Shown piece by piece: positions 6,926-12,487 of a DNA stretch of 12,487 nucleotides. Numbering within the stretch: the first letter of the stretch is position 1; each line of letters opens with the position of its first letter. Both the position numbers and the translations under genes were made by a program. The notes beneath the pieces are model-generated. The model saw only the letters and a list, made by a program, of their open reading frames with translations, did no database searches and had not been told where the DNA came from. The stretch comes from Betaproteobacteria bacterium (lineage in GTDB: Bacteria > Pseudomonadota > Gammaproteobacteria > Burkholderiales > SG8-41): assembly GCA_025356695.1 (NCBI GenBank), contig JANXSE010000114.1, positions 1-12,487 of the forward strand. The letters are read 5' to 3'.

Positions 6926-7917
6926 TTAAACCCTTCCGGAAATTGTCCGGCGTCGTGCAGGCCGCATTGCTGGCAGGCGTATGTGCCACCGCAGCTTTGA
7001 CAACGACAGCGACGCACGGCGCCTATCCGGAACGCCCCATCCGCATCGTTGTGCCGGTGCCGCCCGGCGGCGGCAACGACATCGTCGCGCGCATGCTCGC
7101 ACAACGCCTCTCCGATAAATGGGGCCAGCAGGTCATTGTCGATAACCGGCCGGGCGCCTCCACCGCCATCGGTGCAGAAATCGTCGCGCGCGCGAGTCCC
7201 GACGGCTATACGCTGATGTTTCACTCGGCGACTTTTGCCATCAATGCCGCCATGCAACGCAAACTGCCGTTCGACCCGATCAATGACTTCACACCAATCG
7301 GACTGGTGGCGCGTGTGCCGCAAATCCTCGTCGTCAATCCGGCATTCCCGGCAAAAACGCTGGCGGAATTTCTCGCGCAGGCCATGGCCCGTCCGGGACA
7401 AATCAATTTCGCCTCTGCCGGCGCCGGCTCGTCGCCCCACCTCGCCATGGAAGTGTTGATGGAGATGACAGGCGTCACGCTCAATCACGTCCCATATAAA
7501 GGCACAGCGCCCGGCCTCGCCGACGTGGTCGCCGGCCATGTGCAAACCACCTTCGATGCTATTCCACCCGCGCTCGGTTATGTGCGTGGCGGCCGCGTGC
7601 GCGCACTGGTGGTCGTCTCGCAAAAACGTTTTCCCGCCCTGCCCGAGGTGCCGACCATGGCCGAGGCCGGCCTGCCCGCCTACGACTTTGCGTCGTGGTT
7701 CGGCATGCTCGCACCCGCGCGCACTTCGCCAGCGATCATCGCCACACTGAATCGCGAAATCGTCGCCATCATCCAGTCGCCTGAAATTCGCGAACGCCTG
7801 ACCGATCTGGGATTGGAACCGTTGGGCACGTCAGCCGAGGAAAACGGCCGTCACCTGCAGGCGGAAATCACGCGCTGGCGCGCATTCATTCAACGCCACG
7901 ACATCCGGCCGCATTAA
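6922..7917 (+). CDS. Bug/TctC-family periplasmic substrate-binding receptor
   Basis: The 331-residue product has a signal peptide (hydrophobic about residues 10-28, probable cleavage after THGA, residue 34). It follows the canonical Bug order: YPERPIRIVVPVPPGGGNDI, where the aspartate after the glycine loop contacts ligand; DNRPGASTAIGAEIVA; SPDGYTLMFHS; NFASAGAGSSPHLAMEVL; VPYKGTAPGLADVVAGHV; PEVPTMAEAGLP; and SWFGMLAPART. The length is typical. It overlaps the upstream oxidoreductase gene by 4 bases, so it is almost certainly in the same operon and may deliver a ligand related to that enzyme's substrate. No TctA or TctB permease genes are present, as is usual for the many orphan Bug genes of Burkholderiales. 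The ligand cannot be deduced. The gene converges with the J-like gene, 15 bases away. Confidence 0.93.
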   Translation: MIKPFRKLSGVVQAALLAGVCATAALTTTATHGAYPERPIRIVVPVPPGGGNDIVARMLAQRLSDKWGQQVIVDNRPGASTAIGAEIVARASPDGYTLMFHSATFAINAAMQRKLPFDPINDFTPIGLVARVPQILVVNPAFPAKTLAEFLAQAMARPGQINFASAGAGSSPHLAMEVLMEMTGVTLNHVPYKGTAPGLADVVAGHVQTTFDAIPPALGYVRGGRVRALVVVSQKRFPALPEVPTMAEAGLPAYDFASWFGMLAPARTSPAIIATLNREIVAIIQSPEIRERLTDLGLEPLGTSAEENGRHLQAEITRWRAFIQRHDIRPH

Positions 7918-7932
7918 AACGACCGCAGAGCA

Positions 7933-8451
7933 CTACTGCTTGGCGTTGTCCGGAGCGACCTTGACCAACGGCTCGGTGCGAACCGCTTCGCTGATGGTGA
8001 CCCCGCCCTGACCCGGCGGCGGCGAATCCACGACCAAGGGCTTGTTTTGGTCAGCCTGCTTGCGCGCCACGACCGTTTCGTAATCGGCACGCACTTCGTT
8101 GATCTTGCGGTTCATCTGCCAGTAAACAACCCCGACGAAAGTCGTTGCCAGCAGCGCGAACACCACCGACTGTATGCCGAGTTTTTTTTGCTCCCGCTTG
8201 TCGTCCGGGAAAAACATCAGCTTCACGCCGGTGGCATCGGCGGCAAGCTTGGCGTCGTAACGCGCGCGTTTGGCCTGGTCCGACAGCATCTGGTAGCCAT
8301 CGCGCACCAGTTGCGCCTCCATGTTCGCATCATCGGCGCCACGCTTGATGGCGTCGTTCAGCCGCGCCATGACCTGCGTATAGGCCACATCGATTGTCGC
8401 CTGGTCGGCGTCGTGCGCCACCCCCATCATTTCGTAAAACGAGCGCTTCAT
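7933..8451 (-). CDS. Membrane-anchored J-domain-like protein lacking HPD
   Basis: The 172-residue product begins with a J-domain-like fold: MKRSFYEMMGVAHDADQATI (helix I and start of helix II), a long helix through about residue 36, and DGYQMLSDQAKRARYDAKLA (helix III and the conserved L-S-D...R..YD ending). Where HPD should join helices II and III the sequence reads LNDAIKRGADD, so the Hsp70-stimulating motif is absent. A basic stretch (DKREQKK) precedes one membrane helix at about residues 93-111 (QSVVFALLATTFVGVVYW). This suggests a cytoplasmic J-like domain and about 60 residues of charged, Pro-rich tail in the periplasm. GGAG sits about 7 bases before the ATG. It is 24 bases downstream of the other J-like gene, almost certainly in one operon. 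The fold call rests on motif spacing. Confidence 0.8.
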   Translation of the reverse strand: MKRSFYEMMGVAHDADQATIDVAYTQVMARLNDAIKRGADDANMEAQLVRDGYQMLSDQAKRARYDAKLAADATGVKLMFFPDDKREQKKLGIQSVVFALLATTFVGVVYWQMNRKINEVRADYETVVARKQADQNKPLVVDSPPPGQGGVTISEAVRTEPLVKVAPDNAKQ

Positions 8452-8475
8452 AACCGTCTCCGAATCTCGTGAGCG

Positions 8476-8748
8476 TTATTTGCCCAGCGTCTGTGCCGTC
8501 CGCGCCGCCTTCACGCGCTCCGCCAAACTCTGCGTCTTCAACGTCAGATCGTAATCGCCGCGGGCCACCGGGTTCTTGAGCACCCGATAGGCCTCATGCA
8601 CCGCCTGATAAATGGCCAGCGCATCAACGCTGGCACCGTTGATAGGGTCTTTGGGATCGTACTTTTTTGCCAGCCGCAGGAAGGACTGCTCGATGGCACG
8701 GGCGCTCGCTTGAGGCGTCAAACCCAGTTGTTCGTAATGCGTTTTCAT
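8476..8748 (-). CDS. Small J-domain-like protein with DPK in place of HPD
   Basis: The 90-residue product is essentially one J-domain: THYEQLGLTPQASARAIEQS, then FLRLAKKYDPKDPINGAS, then AYRVLKNPVARGDYDLTLK, with the characteristic Y..LG, helix II basic face, and L.NP..R..YD pattern. The loop that is normally KKYHPDKNP reads KKYDPKDP (residues 29-35), so the catalytic His and Asp of HPD are replaced by Asp and Lys. Classical J-proteins need HPD to stimulate DnaK ATPase, so this one is unlikely to act as an ordinary co-chaperone. The C-terminal 20 residues are basic and helical. It is the first gene after the strong promoter at 8796-8824 and precedes the membrane-anchored J-like gene by 24 bases. 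GGGGGAAAAGG just before the ATG serves as the ribosome binding site. Confidence 0.85.
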   Translation of the reverse strand: MKTHYEQLGLTPQASARAIEQSFLRLAKKYDPKDPINGASVDALAIYQAVHEAYRVLKNPVARGDYDLTLKTQSLAERVKAARTAQTLGK

Positions 8749-8795
8749 GCCTTTTCCCCCACAGTTAAGGCAATCGCACAGAACCTACACCGAGC

Positions 8796-8824
8796 ATTAG
8801 AAATCAGGTTTAACTCATTGTCAA
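8796..8824 (-). promoter_or_regulatory. Sigma70-like promoter for the two J-like genes
   Basis: On the minus strand a perfect -35 hexamer TTGACA (8824-8819) is followed after 17 bases by TCTAAT (8801-8796), which matches the -10 consensus at five of six positions. Transcription would start near 8789, giving a leader of about 40 bases before the ATG at 8748. This is the best promoter match I found in the window, and it separates the J-like pair from the secretion genes upstream. The call is by inspection only. Confidence 0.75.
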
Positions 8825-8845
8825 ATCTATCATTTTGTTAGATTT
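8823..8845. promoter_or_regulatory. Perfect inverted repeat abutting the -35, operator candidate
   Basis: AAATCTA (8823-8829) and TAGATTT (8839-8845) form a perfect 7-base inverted repeat around a 9-base centre. The half-site overlaps the last two bases of the -35 hexamer at 8819-8824 and extends upstream of it. The centre-to-centre spacing of the half-sites is 16 bases, so they do not lie on exactly the same helix face. A dimeric regulator could bind here, but the transcription factor is unknown and the AT-rich setting makes chance occurrence possible. Confidence 0.4.
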
Positions 8846-8933
8846 AGCTTAAGGCAATGATTTACAGTAACAATTTAAATAGACATCAAGAATAATGCAT
8901 GATAATTAATTGTTTTTAATAGGTATATTGTGT

Positions 8934-10313
8934 TCAACGCTCGCGCGCCGCCTCATGCGCAACCTTCTGAATCGGCGACAGCAGGTATTCCATGACCGAG
9001 CGTTGCCCCAAATGAATTTCTGCCGCGACCTGCATGCCCGGAGTCAATTTCATTCGACCGGCTTGCGATTCAAAAAAGTTGGTGTTCAGGGCAACCAGAG
9101 CGCGATAGGCAAGCCCCGGAGGCGGCGCCGTCTCCCCGCCCTTGCGCTCGTTTCCGGCCGCATCCGATCCGCGGTCGCTTGAATCGTGGATCACCAACCG
9201 CACCACGCCATCCAGCATGCCGTATTTTTGAAACGGATAGGCATCGAGCTTGACCTTGACCTTTTGATCGACCTCGACAAATCCTGAATCCGCGTTGTTA
9301 ACCCAGACCTCGGCAAGCATGGGTTCGCTGTTGGGCACGATGGTCAGCATTACGGTGCCGGGCGCCACGACAGTGCCAGGCGTGTGCGTGGCCAGATCCT
9401 TGACGACGCCCGCATAAGGTGCCCGCAACTCCAGCAAGCCGTGCTTGTACGTATGCTTGGCGATGTCCTGATCGAGCTTGTTGTGCTGCGATTCCGCGTC
9501 AATGCGCTCGTTGTGCAACTGCTGCTGATAGTTCGACGCGATCTGCGCAATGCGCTTCTCTGATTGGCTGATCGTGGACTTGAGGCCTTCGACATTGTGC
9601 GATTGGGCCTGCAGTTCCTGCTCGGTCTCGATCCGGCTGCGCGTGCGATCGAGCGCCATCAGCTTGCCGGCAAAGCCTTCCTTGGCCAGTTGATTCCAGC
9701 CCTTCTCCTGCTCCTGAAAAATCGGCAGTGTCTGCTTGAGTTTTGACTCGACTTCCAGCGCACTCTTGAGATCGTGCTGTGCCTTGGCGAGCACCGCGCG
9801 TTCCGTATCGATCGCATCCTGATACGCAAGACGATGCGAACGATATTGCGCTTCAACCTGCGAGAACAACGCCGGATCATCCGACGACTTTCGCAGCAGC
9901 GGCGCCCCTTTGAGTTCCGCGTCGATTCTGCGCAGCTGCAATGCACGCAACTGAAAATCGTTGTCCAGCACTTTTCGATCCGACGTCGAAAGGCTGGCAT
10001 CCATGCGCATCAGCACCTGCCCTTCGCTGACCTGATCACCTTCCTTGACCAGGATCTCCTTGATGACGCCGGAGTCGGATGGCTGCACGACCTTGAGAAA
10101 GGTTTCGGGCACCAGCTTTCCCTGCGCCACCGCGACAATATCGAGTTTGCCCACTAACGCCCAAATGAACAAAACGCCGAAAAGAACCAGCAGCGTATAA
10201 AGGACCACCCGCGGAAACGGCGACGGCGGCGCATGTTGGGCCTGCAAAATCGCTGGCGCAAACTCAAGCGCATCCGCTTCAATCCCGGCAACGCCTTGGC
10301 GGAAATTTGGCAT
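8934..10313 (-). CDS. HlyD-family type I secretion membrane fusion protein
   Basis: The 459-residue product has the usual order for a T1SS periplasmic adaptor: a short cytoplasmic N-terminus, one membrane helix at about residues 35-55 (VVLYTLLVLFGVLFIWALVG), a lipoyl-like half-motif (GVIKEILVKEGDQVSEGQVL, about 82-101), a long heptad-rich coiled coil to about 295, then LRAPYAGVVKDLATHTPGTV, the second lipoyl half. The beta-barrel and C-terminus end with MKLTPGMQVAAEIHLGQRSV and MEYLLSPIQK, a hallmark of HlyD/PrtE proteins. It would bridge an inner membrane ABC exporter and TolC for export of the RTX protein. A charged insert (about residues 380-400, DSSDRGSDAAGNERKGGE) is unlike short family members. 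The ATG at 10313 has no strong ribosome binding site. In-frame TTG codons upstream (10331, 10364) are possible. Confidence 0.93.
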   Translation of the reverse strand: MPNFRQGVAGIEADALEFAPAILQAQHAPPSPFPRVVLYTLLVLFGVLFIWALVGKLDIVAVAQGKLVPETFLKVVQPSDSGVIKEILVKEGDQVSEGQVLMRMDASLSTSDRKVLDNDFQLRALQLRRIDAELKGAPLLRKSSDDPALFSQVEAQYRSHRLAYQDAIDTERAVLAKAQHDLKSALEVESKLKQTLPIFQEQEKGWNQLAKEGFAGKLMALDRTRSRIETEQELQAQSHNVEGLKSTISQSEKRIAQIASNYQQQLHNERIDAESQHNKLDQDIAKHTYKHGLLELRAPYAGVVKDLATHTPGTVVAPGTVMLTIVPNSEPMLAEVWVNNADSGFVEVDQKVKVKLDAYPFQKYGMLDGVVRLVIHDSSDRGSDAAGNERKGGETAPPPGLAYRALVALNTNFFESQAGRMKLTPGMQVAAEIHLGQRSVMEYLLSPIQKVAHEAARER

Positions 10314-10392
10314 GGCAATCAAAAATTCAGATGTTAGAAACTCAGTTCCGTTGCTTCCGCGCAAACGAAAGCCCGGGCATTAGTCGGATGAA

Positions 10393-10749
10393 TCAATGCT
10401 TCGCCTCTCTCTTTTCTGCTTTTTCGCCCCGTTGCGCCTTCAGACCAGCAAGCGCTTGACCAAGTTGTTGATGCAAGGCCGCCATTGTGTCAAACCCCAA
10501 CGCGACACGTACCGCCAACTTGCCGTTCAGGTTCTCCGGAATCTTTCCGCCCGTCTGGGCGAGCCTTGATAGCGCCGCCAAGGCGGCCGGTTCAAGAAAC
10601 CCGAAATCCACAAACGCCATACCCGGCGCACCATTCAGGCGGGTGAAGTTCGCCAGCACGGGTTGATCGGAATTGTTTACCGGCGCGAGGCGAATATTGA
10701 GTCCAACGGATTTTTCCTGCTTTTCTTTTTTTTCGTTCTGCTCTGCCAT
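10393..10749 (-). CDS. Small DUF3467-like protein in the RTX/T1SS operon
   Basis: The 118-residue product has a charged, Lys/Glu-rich N-terminus (residues 1-14) and C-terminus (106-118) around a compact core: LNIRLAPVNNSDQPVLANFT, then PGMAFVDFGFLEP, then LNGKLAVRVALGFDTMAALHQQLGQAL. The pattern of an ANF strand, a xxFVDFGF strand, then a hydrophobic strand leading to a helix resembles the DUF3467 fold, a small domain of unknown function. There is no signal peptide or membrane segment, so it should be cytoplasmic. GGAG lies 8 bases before the ATG. It sits between the RTX gene (64-base gap) and the hlyD-like gene (79-base gap), all on one strand. That context suggests a role in synthesis, holding or export of the RTX protein, which is inference only. 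Confidence 0.65.
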   Translation of the reverse strand: MAEQNEKKEKQEKSVGLNIRLAPVNNSDQPVLANFTRLNGAPGMAFVDFGFLEPAALAALSRLAQTGGKIPENLNGKLAVRVALGFDTMAALHQQLGQALAGLKAQRGEKAEKREAKH

Positions 10750-10813
10750 TTCAATTGCTCCTGATTTCCATGTATCGACGTGTTTTTCCAGCCCACAGTA
10801 TTGGAAGCCGCTT

Positions 10814-12487
10814 TTAGCTTAGTTTGACGACTCCCTCTTTTAATCCCGCCAGCGGATGCAATGATTGAGCGGCCGCACCGAACTGAGCATCCGCAAGTAC
10901 ACCAACAGCGGAATTGACTGTGATGCCTGCCAGCGTTCCGTTCGCGCCATATTGATAGGCCAGATCGCCACCAACCGCCTCGCTATCGCTGCCGCCAAGG
11001 TGCGCATCGAGCAACGAGTTCATGACGCTCCAGTGATCAATTTGCGGATCGGCAGCGCGCGCTTGATCAAAAGCGCTCACGATTTGCGAGAAATCAAACA
11101 TTTCCACCTTGTTCGCCAGCAGCGGATCCGAACCATTCGGATCAAATCCGTTGATTGCTTCGGCAATCACTTGAAGATTGGTCACACTATGGTTCGCCGT
11201 ATCTGCGTACCAATCTTTCAATGCAATGGAGTCCGTCCCGCCCGTTCCAAGCACAAGATCATTACCGGATTTCTGCAGCACCAGCCCCGCATAGCCAATC
11301 CCACCGCCCAAAGATAGGGTGTTGACTGAACCCGTACTCGCAGCGACTGAGTCTTGACCATCACTGGCGTTAAATGCGATGACATCGTGGCCGCCATTAC
11401 CGGCCGCAATCAGGTCAGTGCCATCGCCACCGGCAAAGAAATCATTTCCGTCACCGCCAACAATCGCGTCGTCGCCGTCCCCCCCGAGAAAAAGATTGTT
11501 GCCCGCGCTATCCGTGAGTGCGTCGTCGCCGCCCAATCCCTCGAGTACATCATTACCTGTGCCGCGAATGATCGTGTCGTTTCCGGCAGTACCCGGCGTG
11601 TAAGTGGAATCGAAATTGAAAGGCTGCCATGCCCCCCACTCCATGCCATCATTCGCACGCACCCACAATTGATCGCTACCCGTCAGACTGCCCGCGTGGA
11701 TCAGGGTGGCGGAAAGTTGATCAGCACGCACATCAATCGCCTGATTCGCTATCTGTGCAATACCGTTAATGGTGAAATACGCGCTGCCTGCACTGGAATT
11801 TCCGTCGTAAAACTCGTACGTCGAAACCGCGTCACCATCCACATCGGAAACACCAAACGCAATCGATGCATCTTCTGTTTGGTTGAGGGTAAGGCTCTGG
11901 TTGGACACCGTCGTTACCGGCGCTGCATTATTCAAATGCGCCCACGAGTTCATCGTCCAGTTCTTCCAGTCGCCCCAGACCATGCCGTCGTTCGCACGCA
12001 CCCACACCGAGTCGCTGCCGCTGGCGGTGGCCCCCACAAACTGCGTGTTCACCAGGTCCGTGGCACTGACATCAATCGCCTGATTGACGCCCTGCTCAAC
12101 GCCGTTGATCGTGAAGTGCCCATTGCCCGCCGTGCCGTCGTAGAACTGGTATTGCGTGATCACATCGCTGTCGGCATCCGACACGCTAAAGAGGCCGGCA
12201 ACATCCACGCCCTGACGCAGCAGCACCGTCTGCGTCGATGCAGTCGGCGTCGCAACCGGTGCCGAATTCGGCACATGCAGCGCCGTGGCCATATTCCACG
12301 ATTTCCAATCGCCCCACTGCATGCCATCATTGGCACGCACATATACCTGTTCACTGCCGCCGGTCGCCCCGCCCACATACTGTGTGTGCACGAGATCGGC
12401 TGCGCTCACATCAATCGCCTGATTGGCGCCCCGCGCCACACCATTTACCGTGAAATAACCGCCACCATTGCCGGCGTCATAGAACTG
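10814..12487 (-). CDS. Repetitive RTX protein, type I secretion substrate (C-terminal 557 residues)
   Basis: The frame is open to the right edge, so the N-terminus is missing. The visible part holds, in order, three copies of a roughly 111-113 residue repeat, a block of glycine/aspartate RTX nonapeptides (about residues 299-372), and a C-terminal domain. That domain has LSLGGGIGYAGLVLQKSGND and DSIALKDWYAD, a block seen next to RTX repeats in haemolysin-type calcium-binding proteins, then LLDAHLGGSDSEAVGGDLAY and a tail ending VVKLS. RTX repeats bind calcium outside the cell and drive folding after export. The uncleaved C-terminus carries the type I secretion signal. The repeats carry VRANDGMxWGxW. 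The protein is probably a large surface adhesin or exoprotein. A GTG at 12439 is an internal codon, not the start, because repeat sequence continues upstream of it. Confidence 0.93.
   Translation of the reverse strand, partial: QFYDAGNGGGYFTVNGVARGANQAIDVSAADLVHTQYVGGATGGSEQVYVRANDGMQWGDWKSWNMATALHVPNSAPVATPTASTQTVLLRQGVDVAGLFSVSDADSDVITQYQFYDGTAGNGHFTINGVEQGVNQAIDVSATDLVNTQFVGATASGSDSVWVRANDGMVWGDWKNWTMNSWAHLNNAAPVTTVSNQSLTLNQTEDASIAFGVSDVDGDAVSTYEFYDGNSSAGSAYFTINGIAQIANQAIDVRADQLSATLIHAGSLTGSDQLWVRANDGMEWGAWQPFNFDSTYTPGTAGNDTIIRGTGNDVLEGLGGDDALTDSAGNNLFLGGDGDDAIVGGDGNDFFAGGDGTDLIAAGNGGHDVIAFNASDGQDSVAASTGSVNTLSLGGGIGYAGLVLQKSGNDLVLGTGGTDSIALKDWYADTANHSVTNLQVIAEAINGFDPNGSDPLLANKVEMFDFSQIVSAFDQARAADPQIDHWSVMNSLLDAHLGGSDSEAVGGDLAYQYGANGTLAGITVNSAVGVLADAQFGAAAQSLHPLAGLKEGVVKLS
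11372..11593 (-). other. RTX calcium-binding nonapeptide block
   Basis: About 74 residues with RTX-type motifs: GTAGNDTI, GTGNDVLEG, LGGDDALTD, GGDGDDAIVG, GDGNDFFAG, GDGTDLIAA and GGHDVIAF. The GGxGxDxUx consensus is clear for five to six units; the unit around TDSAGNNLFLGG is degenerate. In known RTX proteins such units form a parallel beta-roll with calcium bound between turns. It directly follows the last 113-residue-type repeat. Confidence 0.9.
11606..12487 (-). repeat. Tandem 111-113 residue repeats in the RTX protein
   Basis: Three units are visible: 12487-12149, 12148-11816 and 11815-11606 (the last cut short where the RTX block begins). Each starts with [QE]FYD, followed by YFTxNG, NQAIDVxAxxL, then VRANDGMxWGxW, and the first two also have NxAPV and VSDxDxD. 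The sequence CATCAATCGC recurs on the plus strand at 11731, 12070 and 12409, exactly 339 bases (113 codons) apart each time. The array continues beyond the right edge. Repeats of this kind form strings of beta-sandwich domains in large exported adhesins. Confidence 0.9.

Larger units (their letters stand above)
8765..8858. repeat. Direct repeat TTAAGGCAAT flanking the J-operon promoter
   Basis: The decamer TTAAGGCAAT occurs at 8765-8774 (transcript leader) and at 8849-8858 (upstream of the inverted repeat). The copies are 84 bases apart, about eight helical turns, so both sites would face the same side of the DNA. They bracket the promoter and inverted repeat, an arrangement compatible with looping by a regulator. 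A chance pair cannot be excluded. Confidence 0.35.
8749..8933. other. AT-rich intergenic region between hlyD-like and J-like genes
   Basis: These 185 bases are markedly richer in A and T than the rest of the window. They hold the promoter, inverted repeat and direct repeats annotated separately. I looked for a GC-rich hairpin followed by T residues downstream of the hlyD-like stop (minus strand, 8933 downward) and found none. The first 60 bases are mostly runs of A and T around AATTAATT. Confidence 0.6.

Noticed and set aside
8047..8472. 141-codon plus-strand frame opposite the membrane-anchored J-like gene
   Set aside because: It is antisense to a gene with a good ribosome binding site and clear domain pattern; the product is His/Arg-rich with no motif.
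8870..8933. Rho-independent terminator after the hlyD-like gene
   Set aside because: The tract is AT-rich with no GC-rich stem; AATTAATT is self-complementary but gives no stable loop.
10370..10380. GCCCGGGC followed by T residues as a terminator after the DUF3467-like gene
   Set aside because: The palindrome has no loop, so it cannot form a normal terminator hairpin.
12439..12439. GTG at 12439 as the start of the RTX protein
   Set aside because: The frame and the repeat pattern (QFYD...GGYFTVNG) continue upstream to the window edge, so the codon is internal.

Overview
The window looks like chromosomal DNA from a GC-rich proteobacterium, most likely a betaproteobacterium of the Burkholderiales type. 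The clues are two orphan Bug/TctC-type solute receptors, a GTP-dependent PEP carboxykinase, a YfcG-type glutathione transferase, a YgfX-like protein, and an RTX protein whose C-terminal block has the look of betaproteobacterial type I secretion substrates. No genus can be fixed from the sequence alone, and no rRNA, tRNA, CRISPR array or insertion sequence was seen.

Left part (1-3663). The minus strand carries, in transcription order, a YfcG-like glutathione transferase (2316-1621), an MFS transporter broken by three single-base homopolymer indels (1555-373), and the first 66 codons of pckG (199-1, running off the left edge). A second, intact MFS transporter (2422-3663) diverges from the transferase gene.

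Middle part (3667-7917). An atypical Bug-like receptor (4698-3667) ends 3 bases from the intact MFS gene and diverges from a small secreted protein gene (4804-5076). That gene overlaps tail-to-tail with a YgfX/CptA-like two-TM protein (5534-5073). A two-gene operon follows: a Gfo/Idh/MocA-type oxidoreductase with an unusual EQP in place of EKP, overlapping by 4 bases a canonical Bug receptor. This resembles a catabolic module whose receptor captures the substrate or a relative of it.

Right part (7933-12487, all minus strand). In transcription order: the C-terminal 557 residues of a large repetitive RTX protein, a small DUF3467-like protein, an HlyD-type membrane fusion protein, and, after an AT-rich 185-base gap holding a strong sigma70-like promoter, two consecutive small proteins with J-domain folds that both lack the HPD motif. 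The second is membrane-anchored. This is a type I secretion locus with two degenerate J-like proteins beside it, and it is the most interesting part of the window. The ABC transporter component is not in the window and would have to lie upstream of the RTX gene or elsewhere.
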